From Neocallimastix lanati (nom. inval.) (lineage: Eukaryota > Neocallimastigomycota > Neocallimastigomycetes > Neocallimastigales > Neocallimastigaceae), in the NCBI GenBank assembly GCA_016946835.1, contig JACVTC010000001.1:3572501-3636500 (forward strand): a DNA stretch of 64,000 nucleotides, given 5' to 3'. The notes under the pieces are model-generated. The model made no database searches and was not told where the DNA came from. It worked only from the letters and a program-made list of their open reading frames with translations. The first letter of the stretch is position 1, and each line of letters begins with the position of its first letter. Positions 32,491 to 61,490 of the stretch are shown one piece after another. Position numbers and translations under genes: made by a program.

Positions 32491-35400
32491 TTATTCTCTA
32501 TAAGGTAGAATATTTTTGATGTGTACATTCCTCTTTAATATAATTCCAGTTTTATCTTCTTGTAATTTAACAGTATTCCAAGTGATTTCTTTGATTGTAT
32601 AGGGTCCAATATAATAAGGGTCCAATTTATGTCTTTGAAACATTCTTATTTTTACTTTATCACCGATTTTGTATTCATGAATCTTTTCCATACTTTTCTT
32701 TGCTTCTCTTCTTGTCTTCCAATAGTTAATTGTCCCAAACTTTTTATTGGCTGCATCTTTAATCCATTTTGTATGTTCTATTAATCTTTCTAATAATAAT
32801 TCTTCAATTGGTTGCTCAATGGATTCTCCTAATGAACAAAGTATATTGATTTCATTTGGGAGTATATCTTCACGTCCATATAATAATTCAAAACTTGAAT
32901 ATCCACTAACAGAAGATTTTGAAGTCCTGATAGCCCATAAAGCTAAAGGTAGTAAGGTATCCCAATCATTATTTTTACCAGCAAAATTCCTAAGTTGTTT
33001 TCCAATCTCTCTATTTCTATTTTCGACCAAGCCATTAGAAGCAGGATGGTAACGAACAACAAAATGAATATATACACCATAAAGATCTAAGAATATTTTG
33101 GTGAAATCACTATTCAACTGGGTTCCATTATCCATATTAATTATTTGTGGTAACCCATGTCTACTAAAAACATTAATTAAAAAGGTGATAACATCTTGAG
33201 AAGTAATTGTTTGAGAGGCTTCAGCTTCAACCCATAAAGTAAAATAATCTACACAAACTATAATATACTTATTACCTTTGGATGTAGTTTTTAAAGGTCC
33301 AATAATATCCAATCCTAATCTGACAAAAGGAGCCTCTACAGGAGTTCTAAATTGTTCAACTAAATTGGGAGAAGGTTCCGATCTGTTTAATTGGCATATT
33401 TTACAAATTGAAATATACTTCTTTATATCCAAAATCATATTTTTCCAATAAAAATTTTGTTTTATTCTATCATATGTCTTTTGTAGGCCTTCATGGCCGA
33501 TCCTATGGGCCATTCCGATAATTTTTATTTTTTCCAAATAATCATCTATTACTAGTCTAAGTTTACCTCTATCTTTAATATATGTTTTATCATTAATAGT
33601 GATAATCCTCTCTGTCAAAAACTTTTTCATAAATTCTGAAATATATTTTTCATTTTCAATTTCATCAATAAATTCTCTGGGAGTATCCTCTTCGTTATTA
33701 TTATTAATTATTATATTATTATTATCAACTATACCATTTCCACCATTTTCGCTTCTATTACCTTCATCATCAATATTATTTTCATTGTTTTCTTTTACGT
33801 TACCTTCAGTATTACTATTATTATCGTTTACCAAAGCATTAGTAGTAATAATATCTTTCCTTTTTATACGAGAAAGTGCATCAGCTAATATATTTGCTCT
33901 CCCGGGTTGATAAACAACGTCAACTTGTAACTGACTAAATAAAAGACACCAACGAGCATGTTTACTTGTATTTGGTTCATTGTTTTTAATTATAGGAACT
34001 AAAGGTTGATGATCTGTGTAAAGAATAGTCCGAAAAGGGTTTCCAAGAATATAGGGTTTAAACTTATTAATGCAGTAGTAAGCTGCAGTTCCTTCCAATT
34101 CAGTAATAGAGTAATTATGTTCAGATTTACTTAAAGAACGACTAATATAAAATACTGGGTGTTCTATTTTATCTTCATATAGTTGTAATAATACTCCACC
34201 TATCCCTAGATAGCTAGCATCTGTACGAATAATAAAGGGTTTATCAAAACGTGGATAACATAAGATAGGTGCGTTACAAAGAGAATTCTTCATATTATCA
34301 AAACTAATAGTTTGTTCTTTAGTCCAAATAAAAGGTGAGTTTTTCCTTAAAAGTTTACGTAGGGGTTCAGAAATAGAAGCATAGTTTTCAATAAAATTTC
34401 TGTAATATCCAACCATTCCAAGAAAAGAACGTAATTCAGAAATATTGGTAGGAATATCTAAATTCTTGATTGCATCTACTTTTCTTTCTATGGGTAATAA
34501 CCCCTTATTTGAAATCTTGTGTCCCAACGCTTCAACTTCGTAAACACAGAAATGACACTTTTCAATATTCATTTTTAATTTATTATTTCTAAGAATTTCA
34601 AAAACATTTGTTAAATCTATTAGATGTTGTTCAATGGATGGTGAATATACAATAATATCATCCAAATATATTTGAACACATTTATTTATTAAGTCAAAGA
34701 ATATACGATTCATTTCTCTCTGGAAGGTAGCAGGAGCATTGGTCAAACCAAAAGGCATTACCTTAAAGTAATAATTTCCAAACTTAGTAGTAAATGAAGT
34801 AAGTTCTTGATCATCCTTAAACATAGGTATCTGGTGATACCCACTAAACAGATCCAAAGTTGAAAAAATATAAGCATCTTTTAGAGCATCAAAAATTTCT
34901 TGTATTATCGGGATTGCATAGGCATCCTTTTTAGTGATATTATTTAATAATCTATAATCTATACATAATCTCCAACGACCGTTTTTCTTAGGTACTAATA
35001 CAATAGGTGACGACCATGGTGAATGAGATGGTACAATGAGTCCTTTATCTATTAATTTCTTTAATTCTATTTTTAAAGCTTCTAATTGAATTTGAGAAAT
35101 TCTATAAGCTTTTTGTTTAATAGGTTTACTACCTGCAATTAGTTCAATATGGTGAGGTAGTAATTCTGAAGGTTCCAAATCATCACTGGAAACGGCTATA
35201 ACATCTGTATAAGAATTTAATATTTTTTTGAATTCTGCCTTAAAATCCAAATCTTTGATATCCATATTATCAATTAATACTTCAAGAATTTTATTTTTAT
35301 CAACATTCTCATTAATACTATTAATATTATTAATTATTGTAGAAGGTGGATTTTCTATTATATAACAAAACATAGCTTGAGATTGAAAAATTTGAACGTC

Positions 35401-37896
35401 CTCTAATGGTACTAAGGGTACAACGTTAAAACTGAAAATACCATTGATATTATTAATTTTATTTCTCACATATAAATATTTACTATTAGCATCTACTAGC
35501 AACTTATAATCCGCTTGTGTTTTTAAATTAATAATTATATCAAAAATAGGATCACCGTTATCCACGACTCTAAATTCAGTATTAATTTTTAATGTTCCAA
35601 TTTGTACTTCAAGTTGAACTATTTCATAAACCTTTTCTTCAACATCAGATAAAGCTTGATGTACTCTGCCAGAGGTAGTTCTTACAACAGTATAATTTTT
35701 GATGAATTTTGTGAGGAATTTCCTAGTTACTAAATTCGCGTTACTACCACCATCAATTAAAATAGCGGCAGGATAACCATCAACGGAACCACTGACCACA
35801 GCAATATCGTGTTCCTGGACTTCCCTAGTACAGTAGCAATGTGTCGGATTGTTGACAATCTCAAAATTTTCGATGTCATCGTAACATTCCGCATAGCCTA
35901 TGATTGTTTCCTCTTCTGTTTTCAATTTTTTGAAACTTCTGTTAACATCGGCACGCAAGGCACTACTAATTCCTAATAACTGAGCCAAATTAATATTAGC
36001 TGGGGTATTTCTCAATTCTTCCACAATATCGTATGGTTCAACACCCTCTAACAATTGAATTATTTGACCAACTCTGGTAGCTTTGTCCTTCGTTTTATCT
36101 CTTTCTTTATCATTGGTAGGGTTCATTCTATTTCCAATTCCAATTTTATTTAGATTATTAACTTTACTATTTTTACCAATTTCTTCATTTTGAGTGTTCA
36201 AGTTATCCGTTTTATTTTTATTATTGTTCTCTACATCCAAGTCAACTTTATTCATAATATCCAAATCTGCTTTATCCACAATATCCAAACTATTATTCCT
36301 TATTTTCTTACCTATACTTTCAAAATCATTATCGTTCAATACCTTCGTTTTGTTAATATTTAGTTTATCTAAATTTCCATCATTAATACTTTCCAATGTA
36401 TTATTATCCACATTTTCGTTGTCATGTTTATTAGTTATATCATGATTAAAATTTTTAGTATTATTAATATTGTAATTAATTTTTGGTTTATTCTTAAGGG
36501 GTAACTCTACAATATTTCTATTTCTTAAATTATATTTTATTTTAGGTGAATTATTTATTGTATTATAATACATTTTATTAGTATAATCATTTTCGCTTAA
36601 TTCTTCATTATTAATTTTTCTTTTTGTTTTTGGTAGTAAGGATGAATATTTTTCATCTCTACTACGTTTTGCAGCAGCAATAATATTTTTGTAATTATCA
36701 TTCCATGAGGTAGCTGCAATTATACTAGGGTTGGCATTTTGATTAAAGGAAGTTAGCCTTCTTCCATTATCTAGTTTTTTTTGAGAATATAAGGAATTAA
36801 TATAATTTTCATAATTTGGATCATTTTGGAATCTATCAAAAGCAACGCAATCTTTTAAAACATGATCCGGTTGATGACAGAAATAACAGGTTTTAATTTT
36901 TAAATTTTTCATTTGATTAGTTAAATCGTCTATAACATCAGAATTATTATTATAATTATTTGTATTGTGATTCATATTACGATTATTGTTATTACTATTA
37001 TTATAATTATTACCATTGTTATAATTATTATTAAAATTATTGTTACCAAGATTATTGTTATTATTAAAACTATTAAAATTTGGGTTTCTAAAATTTCTCA
37101 AAACGCTAGAATTCATTCTAGATGATGAATTTAATGATACATTATTAAATCTTCTTATTCTATTAAAATTTCCTGAATTGTTAAATGTATTAAAATTATT
37201 ATTAAATGGAGTGAAATTTGAATTATTATTATATTGATCAATGAAAGCATTATTAAGATTTGATCTACCAGGTTGGGAAAAATTATTTCTTCTATTATAA
37301 TTATTGATATTACCATAAGGACCCCACATTTCTTGGTTTCCTTGAGATTGAGTTAATATATTTTCATATTTCTCAGCTAATTTACAGGCAGTTTCAAGGT
37401 CAGGAGCTTCAGCCATGGCGATTCTTTCATAAATTCTACTACGAGGTCTCAAGGCATTTTCATAGTCGATCACTGAGAAGGAAGATTGGTCTGCGGAATC
37501 TAATTGATCATATAACTCTAAGAATCTAGTATTAAAGTCGTAAATACTTTCATTTGGATTGATCATAATTTTCTTAATTTGTCTTAATTTGTCTTCTTTC
37601 AGATTTTCTCTCCAATATTTCTTTTTAATTAGGTATACACATTCATCTAGTGTTAGAATCCGATTCAACTTGACTTGTTCCATATGAAGTACACGAACTA
37701 TATCATCCTCACAGGATGCAATGATATAACTGAATTTTCCTGCATCCGTTACAATACGTTCCCTTCTAAACCAGTCAGTAATACGAAACTTCCAAATTTC
37801 TGCATCTTTATGAACACCTCCAATCCTTGGTAGAGTTCTAGTATCGACATCATCGTTATCCACTAGAGTTGTCGAAGTAGTAGGTGAACTTGACAT
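32491..37896 (-). CDS. Fused Gag-Pol polyprotein of the 31.7-39.0 kb element
   Basis: 1801 residues without interruption. Capsid-like region about 25-190, with a long Asn-rich linker. CCHC knuckle CYFCHQPDHVLKDC at about 336-349. A second Asn-rich linker is followed by the retropepsin-like domain (AILIDGGSNANLVT, Asp near 710), RT (WRLCIDYRLLN, MPFGLTNAP, IYLDD near 1075), RNase H (IIRTDASYLGIGG, near 1220), integrase zinc domain (HRIGHEG ... CKICQLNR, about 1459-1500) and DDE core (LGLDIIGPL, NMDNGTQ, NGLVENRN). Unlike its relatives it needs no frameshift to join Gag and Pol. The protease motif is DGG. All catalytic domains appear present. Confidence 0.95.
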   Translation of the reverse strand: MSSSPTTSTTLVDNDDVDTRTLPRIGGVHKDAEIWKFRITDWFRRERIVTDAGKFSYIIASCEDDIVRVLHMEQVKLNRILTLDECVYLIKKKYWRENLKEDKLRQIKKIMINPNESIYDFNTRFLELYDQLDSADQSSFSVIDYENALRPRSRIYERIAMAEAPDLETACKLAEKYENILTQSQGNQEMWGPYGNINNYNRRNNFSQPGRSNLNNAFIDQYNNNSNFTPFNNNFNTFNNSGNFNRIRRFNNVSLNSSSRMNSSVLRNFRNPNFNSFNNNNNLGNNNFNNNYNNGNNYNNSNNNNRNMNHNTNNYNNNSDVIDDLTNQMKNLKIKTCYFCHQPDHVLKDCVAFDRFQNDPNYENYINSLYSQKKLDNGRRLTSFNQNANPSIIAATSWNDNYKNIIAAAKRSRDEKYSSLLPKTKRKINNEELSENDYTNKMYYNTINNSPKIKYNLRNRNIVELPLKNKPKINYNINNTKNFNHDITNKHDNENVDNNTLESINDGNLDKLNINKTKVLNDNDFESIGKKIRNNSLDIVDKADLDIMNKVDLDVENNNKNKTDNLNTQNEEIGKNSKVNNLNKIGIGNRMNPTNDKERDKTKDKATRVGQIIQLLEGVEPYDIVEELRNTPANINLAQLLGISSALRADVNRSFKKLKTEEETIIGYAECYDDIENFEIVNNPTHCYCTREVQEHDIAVVSGSVDGYPAAILIDGGSNANLVTRKFLTKFIKNYTVVRTTSGRVHQALSDVEEKVYEIVQLEVQIGTLKINTEFRVVDNGDPIFDIIINLKTQADYKLLVDANSKYLYVRNKINNINGIFSFNVVPLVPLEDVQIFQSQAMFCYIIENPPSTIINNINSINENVDKNKILEVLIDNMDIKDLDFKAEFKKILNSYTDVIAVSSDDLEPSELLPHHIELIAGSKPIKQKAYRISQIQLEALKIELKKLIDKGLIVPSHSPWSSPIVLVPKKNGRWRLCIDYRLLNNITKKDAYAIPIIQEIFDALKDAYIFSTLDLFSGYHQIPMFKDDQELTSFTTKFGNYYFKVMPFGLTNAPATFQREMNRIFFDLINKCVQIYLDDIIVYSPSIEQHLIDLTNVFEILRNNKLKMNIEKCHFCVYEVEALGHKISNKGLLPIERKVDAIKNLDIPTNISELRSFLGMVGYYRNFIENYASISEPLRKLLRKNSPFIWTKEQTISFDNMKNSLCNAPILCYPRFDKPFIIRTDASYLGIGGVLLQLYEDKIEHPVFYISRSLSKSEHNYSITELEGTAAYYCINKFKPYILGNPFRTILYTDHQPLVPIIKNNEPNTSKHARWCLLFSQLQVDVVYQPGRANILADALSRIKRKDIITTNALVNDNNSNTEGNVKENNENNIDDEGNRSENGGNGIVDNNNIIINNNNEEDTPREFIDEIENEKYISEFMKKFLTERIITINDKTYIKDRGKLRLVIDDYLEKIKIIGMAHRIGHEGLQKTYDRIKQNFYWKNMILDIKKYISICKICQLNRSEPSPNLVEQFRTPVEAPFVRLGLDIIGPLKTTSKGNKYIIVCVDYFTLWVEAEASQTITSQDVITFLINVFSRHGLPQIINMDNGTQLNSDFTKIFLDLYGVYIHFVVRYHPASNGLVENRNREIGKQLRNFAGKNNDWDTLLPLALWAIRTSKSSVSGYSSFELLYGREDILPNEINILCSLGESIEQPIEELLLERLIEHTKWIKDAANKKFGTINYWKTRREAKKSMEKIHEYKIGDKVKIRMFQRHKLDPYYIGPYTIKEITWNTVKLQEDKTGIILKRNVHIKNILPYRE

Positions 37897-38103
37897 TTTA
37901 AGAAAATTCCAAATAATGAGTAGTATATATATATAAATACAATAATATATAGTCTTATTAACTAATAAAACGCGTTCAATAATTTATAAAAATTAAATAT
38001 ATATTTTATCACTATTAAAAATTTTTACTATTTATTTTTGTTACTAAGTATTATTATCAATATTAATATTATTATAATTATTATTTATTATTATTACATA
38101 TAT

Positions 38104-38154
<51 letters not shown>

Positions 38155-38201
38155 ACTTATTAATTAATTTACTAATTAATACTATTTATTATTATTATTA
38201 T

Positions 38202-38236
<35 letters not shown>

Positions 38237-38428
38237 AACTAATAGTTAATAATTAAAGGCTTATTCGTTTTTATACTGGTTCAAACTCCCAGTTATCTTT
38301 AATTACAAATAAAATATTACAATTAATTAACTAACTTATCACTATTAACTAAATCTAAATAGTAATTAAAGACTTATTCGTTTTTATCCTGGTCCAAATT
38401 CCCAGCTGCCTTTAATTAATAAGAATAA

Positions 38429-38479
<51 letters not shown>

Positions 38480-38618
38480 TTTTTTTTGACGCGTAATTAT
38501 TAATTTTCAACTAATATTTTATTTAAACTTAATAAATTAACACACGAAAATAATTATAATAAAAATATATCTCTTAATAAAACACTTATAAAAATAATAC
38601 AACTATATTATTGCACAT
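37897..38618 (-). other. Leader of the 31.7-39.0 kb element
   Basis: Between primer site and Gag start. It contains long poly-T runs (38107-38150, 38205-38232) and a direct repeat of about 50 bp at 38253-38305 and 38358-38415, sharing CTTATTCGTTTTTAT and a TGGT(T/C)CAAA core. No coding potential. Confidence 0.7.
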
Positions 38619-38640
38619 CCCCGATATCTCCACCAATTTT

Positions 38641-39024
38641 TGATATGCGGGACTTTTATGTACAATAATTTATAAGCAGTGGGTTTTAAATAATGGTAGT
38701 TTAGTAAATTTTATTAATAAAATTATAATATTCGTACAATTAAATAATAATTCTAATTCCTAAAATTTTACAAGAGAGTTCTCTATTTCTAATATAAATA
38801 ATTTAATTTATAAGAAATAGGTAATATATTAAATATATATTCTAATATATAGAACTATATAAATTTTATATGAAATAAAGTATTATAATTATTATTATAA
38901 TTATAATAATATATATTGAAATAAAATAAAATAAAATAATTATTATCAAAAAGATATAAATTTAATATTTAATAATTATTATTAAATATACAAATATGTT
39001 ACTACACATATTTGTTTTAGATCA
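38641..39024 (-). repeat. 5' LTR of the 31.7-39.0 kb element
   Basis: 384 bp, followed on the minus strand by 5 nt and the tRNA-Ala-type primer site (38635-38619); TGGA at 39025-39028. Confidence 0.93.
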
Positions 39025-39028
39025 TGGA

Positions 39029-39185
39029 TAAAGCATGAATATGCAAACCAAGAAGTTCTAAAAAACTTAACAATATCTTACTTTATTAAAAATTGCTTTT
39101 ATTAACCTACAATGAGTTATTAATTCATAAATGATATTGAAATTCCATCAGGACCGCTAGCTTTAAAGTTTAAGGGTAGATAAAG
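39029..39185 (-). pseudogene. LINE-like reverse transcriptase relic
   Basis: Minus-strand translation gives KASGPDGISISFMN (about 39175-39130), close to the conserved K-A-P-G-P-D-G-I block that opens non-LTR reverse transcriptases. After stops comes a stretch with F, W and S spacing typical of the next block. The Gypsy element at 31705-39024 is inserted directly beside it. Short and decayed. Confidence 0.5.
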
Positions 39186-39214
39186 AAACATAAAATAATA
39201 TATATTCATTTATT

Positions 39215-39258
<44 letters not shown>

Positions 39259-39358
39259 CATAATTTAAAATAGATGAATTGAAAAAAAATAAATAAAAAA
39301 AAGAAAAATAAAAAAATAAGAATAAAGGATCTTTCCTTATTTTACTTCTATATAGATT

Positions 39359-39411
<53 letters not shown>

Positions 39412-40000
39412 ACATTGATGAAATTTAATGATTTTGATCTAATATGAGAAATAATTGAATATTCAAATTTCAAATGGCTAAATGATCGATCACCTTCACT
39501 ACATCATAGACGATATTTCGGAATATAATTTTATTTTTAGCTTAATAGTATTACTAGATTAATTAACTTAATCTAAAATAATAATAATAATTAATAATAA
39601 AAAAAAAAAATTTAAAAAAATAAAAAATATTAAAAATAAAAAAATAAAAAATAATAATAATATAATAATAAAAAATAATAAGAAAATAAAAATAGACATT
39701 AAATGAACTGGAATAATTTTTATTTATATATTTATTTTGAATTTTTTAATTATAATATTTAATTTCAAATTTATTTTATTTTATTTATTTTATTTGTTAT
39801 TTTAAATGAATTTTTTTATTAAAAAAAAAAAAAAATTATAAAAATATAAAAAAAAAAATAAACTAAAACAAATAGTTTTTTATATTTTAATATTATTATC
39901 ATGATATACTTTTTTTTTTTTTTTTTTTTTTTTTTGAAACTTACTTTATTTATTATTTTTTATTTATTTATTTATTATTTGTTTTTTTTATAAAATGAAA

Positions 40001-40037
<37 letters not shown>

Positions 40038-40437
40038 ATTAGAAGATTTTTTTTTAATATATTGATTTTTTTTAAATAAATAGAAGATTTTTTTTTTTAT
40101 AAAAAGAAGATTTTGTTTTTTTTAATAAAAATACCAGATTTTTTTTTATAATAAGAAGATTTTGTTTTTTTTAAAAAAAATACCAGATTTTTTTTTTTTT
40201 TTTTTTTTTTTTAATTTGAAAATTTTTAATATTTTTTTATTTTTTTTAAATTTTTATAATTATAATATGAAAAATATTCAGAAATTAATGTTTGTTTCTA
40301 TTAATTATAAATAATCAAAATTTATATTCTTATATAACATAAATAAATATTTAAATCATTTATTCAGATTTTTACTTCATTTATTTTTTGCTTTGTTATA
40401 TATTTTTTTCTTCATTTATATATATATATATTTGTTT
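39186..40437. other. Intergenic low-complexity DNA
   Basis: Dominated by poly-T (39215-39258, 39910-39935, 40004-40033) and poly-A (39361-39409). It holds the 3' flank of the LRR gene. No other gene recognised. Confidence 0.75.
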
Positions 40438-57845
<17,408 letters not shown>

Positions 57846-58397
57846 ATTCCCTTTAATTTCCTATTAAAACAATTTTATTAAAATATTATCAAAATGTTTT
57901 TATTTAAAATATTAAATATAAATAATAAAAATAAATTATATACATATAATATATATATTTATATATTTAGTACAATCTTTGAATTTTTTTTATTTTTGAC
58001 TTAATAATTATCAATATTATTTATTGAAAATTATTCATAGAATATTTAGAAATTATAAATACTTCATATAATTATTTTTTTGTTTTTAATTTTATGTAAA
58101 AAAAAAAAAATTATGTATATATTATTTATATTTACCAATTAATAATAATTAATTGTTCCTTTTTTTTTTTTTTTTTAGGTTTATTTGATAATTTAATTTA
58201 AAAAAAATAATATATATATATATTTTTATAGTTGGCTTTTCATATGAAAATTATGGGTTAATTATTCATCCATTAAAAAAAAAAAATTTTAAAAAATTAA
58301 AAAAAAAAAAAAAAAAAGAAGTTTCTACTAAACATTTTTTTTAATTATTTTATTTTTATATAAAATATAAATAAAGAATATTCCATGAATCCAATAT
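57846..58397. other. Upstream region of the LRR gene
   Basis: AT-rich, with poly-A/T runs (for example 58157-58177 and 58300-58317). It should contain the LRR gene promoter; no specific motif is recognised. Confidence 0.5.
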
Positions 58398-59780
58398 TGT
58401 TCAGTTAGAAATATTAATATAATTTACATTAAATATTATAAATTAATATAAGTCATGTTTCTTAATATGAATAAAGTATGTATAAGCAACACTATATTAC
58501 TATATAATGTTGATTATACATAAAACATTTGTTATACACCTTTACATATTTTTATATAATAAAGCATTCTTTAAAATATTCTTCATCAGATTAACTGTCT
58601 CATTTGACTCTTCTAATAAGCTAAGTATTACCGATTTAAATGACCAATTAATATTATATTATCTTTATACATTTGAATCAAATATTAATCATACTTATCC
58701 CTTTTTATAATATAATTATAAAACGTTACAATTTATTAATCATAATATCAATAACAATGCATAAAAAAAAAAAAAAAAAATTAAAATAAAAATATAAAAG
58801 AGCCATTTCTAATTAAATAAAATAAAATATAAATATAAAATATAATATAAATGAGCCATTTCTAATTAAATTAAATGAAATATAAATATAAAATAAAAAA
58901 TACATAAAAATAAAGATATTACAAATTTTTAAAATTTTATAAAGCCATATTTAAATGAGCCATCTTCAATTTAAAAACAATATTAAATTATTAAATGTAA
59001 AACTGGCACAATTAATATTAATTAACAAATGTAATAATTTATTAAATATATATATTAGCTAAATTAAATAAAAATAACAAGTATATCCTTATTACATAAT
59101 GTACAAAATTTTAACTAAAAATAATAATCAGTTCTTATAATAAAATTAAAAAATTATAAATCGGCTCATATAATAAAAATATATAAAATAATAAAGTGGA
59201 TAACATAATAAAAAGAATAATAGCAGGCTCATATAATTAAATGTACTAGTTTATTTTTTATACTAAACAAGAATAAAGGCTCAATATATGCAAAAAAAGT
59301 AATTGAGGTTACGTAAAGTCAAAATTAAATTTGTTCGTTGGTTTAATCAAACTTTTAAACAAAAAGTCAATGGATTCTTTTAGAGAAAATTTATTATTCA
59401 AGTTTGATTGATTTATTTAATAAAAAATAAAAAATAGATAGTTAATACTTTTTTTAAAAAAAATATAATAAAAATATTATAAATTAACAATTATTTTATA
59501 ATTATATATTTATAAATAAATAAATAAATAAATAAAAATATGCTTTAAATTCTTTTTAAATCTAAAGAAGTATATTCTAGATTTAGAGGGGGAATGTTAG
59601 AAATATAAATATAATTTACATTAAATAATGTGAATTAATATAGTCACGTTGATTTATATGTATAATGTATGTATAAGCCACAGTATATAATGTTGACAAA
59701 ACATAAAACATTGTTATGACACTTTTACATATTTTTATATAATAAAATATTCTTTAACATATTCTTCAACATATTCTAAT
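58398..59780 (+). mobile_element. Decayed Copia element, internally deleted
   Basis: Two diverged LTR-like copies about 190 bp long (about 58398-58595 and 59595-59780) share GTTAGAAATAT, TAATTTACATTAAAT, GTATGTATAAGC and CTTTACATATTTTTATATAA. AGAGGGGGAATG just before the second is a Copia polypurine tract and LTR start, as at 23619-23630. The interior is only about 1 kb, without usable coding sequence, and includes a duplicated GAGCCATTTCTAATTAAAT block (58800, 58853). Confidence 0.75.
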
Positions 59781-59849
59781 ATCTATTAATTTATATTGAA
59801 TTTAGATTATTCTATTATTTAATATTAAATTATATATTTAATTGGTGTA

Positions 59850-60140
59850 AAAACTTTTAATTTGACCATATTTTGGAGTTCATTATTGATTGCTTTGAAC
59901 CACTCTTCTTTACCCCTATAATTGTAAATATCTTGATAATTGGTTGGTTGTTTGATTAAATGATATTTTTAATTATTTTTTAATATTGTCATTGCATATT
60001 ACTATGATCTTCATATATATAATTTGGAGAATCTTTATAAGGTCTCTTTTGTTGAACTATAATATATTGATGGTGGTTTATTGTTATTTGTGATATTCGT
60101 CTTATCTGTTATTGGATTTAAGTTTTTTATTATTGGAAGT
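59850..60140 (-). pseudogene. Copia Pol relic (start of RT)
   Basis: Minus-strand reading gives EEWFKAINNELQNMVK (about 59910-59864), equivalent to the EKWKIAINDN start of RT at 22030. Upstream lies a Pro/Asn-rich linker-like stretch with stops. Orientation is opposite to the relic at 58.4-59.8 kb, so it is a separate fragment. Confidence 0.65.
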
Positions 60141-60159
60141 ATAGGATACTATGTTATGT

Positions 60160-60193
<34 letters not shown>

Positions 60194-60848
60194 AAAATAA
60201 ATTGATTTTTAAATTATGATAAAAACTTCTCATTATGTCAAATTAAGGAAAATTAATAAAACTGATCAAAATAATCAAGATTGCAAAATTAAAGAAACGC
60301 GTAAAATATAAAACAGTCGATAAAAGGAAGCTATTGCAAGTTAAATAAAACTCCAAAATATAAAAATATTAATTTAATTGGGAAAAACACCCTTAAAGAT
60401 ATATAAAAGAAAATTAACTATTTTCATATTAGAGACCCTTAATAGAAATTATAATTTGATATATTAACAATTAAACTCTTGGCTATTAATGGAGGAATCT
60501 ACTATGTGATTGACTATTTCCGCCTCATGAATATACAAAACACAATTTATTAATATATATTTCGAAGATTTAAACAATCATATATTAGAAAATGATTATT
60601 TTTAAACAACAAAACATATTATCTAAAGTGTAATTATTTTAACGAGTATTTATACATATCAAACGCATATATATAAATAGTAAAATATTAAATACTTAGT
60701 TGTTGGGGGAAATTATTAGATTATAAATATACTTAAGAAATTATTTTAGATATATTTGAATTGAATTAAATAATTAATATAATGTAAAAATATTTTATTA
60801 ATGTAAAATTAAAGATTAATTAAAAATAGAAATATATAATAGAATCTA
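60141..60848. other. AT-rich DNA with a Copia LTR-start relic
   Basis: Poly-A at about 60161-60191. Near 60702-60730, TTGGGGGAAATTATTAGA resembles a polypurine tract followed by a Copia LTR start. No gene recognised. Confidence 0.4.
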
Positions 60849-61180
60849 GTGTTTCGTAATGTGGCGTATTTTCGTATGTGGCTTTCTTTTTTTTAATAAT
60901 TAAATAAATAATATATATTCTTTTTTTTATATATATAATTTATTAAAAAAGATTATAAAATATTATTTTTTTTTATAAAAAATTATTTTTATAATTGAAT
61001 ATTAATAGAATATATTATTATTACTTTTGAAATTGTTATTTAATAATATTTAATTGAAAAATATATTATTATTTCTTTTGAAATAATAATTATTTATATA
61101 TTTATTTATGATTGTAGAGTATATCTTAAAAATGTATGGCTTTATTTTAAAAATATTATAAGCCATATTGCGAAATGCAC
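60849..61180. mobile_element. Possible MITE with TA target site
   Basis: The left end GTGTTTCGTAATGTGGC and right end GCCATATTGCGAAATGCAC are imperfect inverted repeats flanked by TA on both sides (60847-60848, 61181-61182). The interior is about 300 bp, AT-rich and non-coding. It fits a Tc1/mariner-type non-autonomous element; only one copy is seen. Confidence 0.45.
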
Positions 61181-61311
61181 TATTGTGAAATGCATGATCC
61201 CCATATAATAGTTTAATAATATCAAGTTAATATTAAAAAATAGGATAATTTTATATACACATATTCACCAGTTAACCAATTTATTCATTATAGAATAACT
61301 AGGTTTAAAGA

Positions 61312-61490
61312 GGAATGCTAGAATATATGAAATGTATAAAAAATAAGCTTCAAATGTATTGAAACATATTGTAATATAAATGTATAAGCCACAATTAACT
61401 AATATAACAATTTAGAATAAATAAGTGACTGTAACTCTTTATCATAAAATATATTAATAAAATTAACATAATTATAAACCATAAATTCAT
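61312..61490 (+). repeat. Diverged Copia LTR relic
   Basis: AGAGGAATGCTAGAATATA, then TGTATAAGCCACA and a region resembling the LTR at 59595-59780. No paired copy or coding sequence. Confidence 0.5.

Larger units (their letters stand above)
31705..39024 (-). mobile_element. Apparently intact Ty3/Gypsy element, minus strand
   Basis: 7320 bp with 384-bp LTRs (31705-32088 and 38641-39024) that read as identical, so insertion is very recent. Target duplication TGGA at 31701-31704 and 39025-39028. LTR termini are TGAT...ATCA. The primer site TGGTGGAGATATCGGGG (complement of 38619-38635) matches tRNA-Ala as in the 10-17 kb element. A purine-rich tract (AGCGTGGGCAATTT) precedes the 3' LTR. One long frame encodes Gag and Pol together. 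No tRNA gene lies nearby, unlike the cluster at 4-17 kb. Confidence 0.95.

Noticed and set aside
39206-39415. A 69-codon minus-strand frame
   Set aside because: Poly-Lys and poly-Phe from flanking poly-A and poly-T tracts.
58507-58710. A 67-codon frame on the plus strand
   Set aside because: It overlaps the decayed Copia LTR and shows no similarity to known protein blocks.
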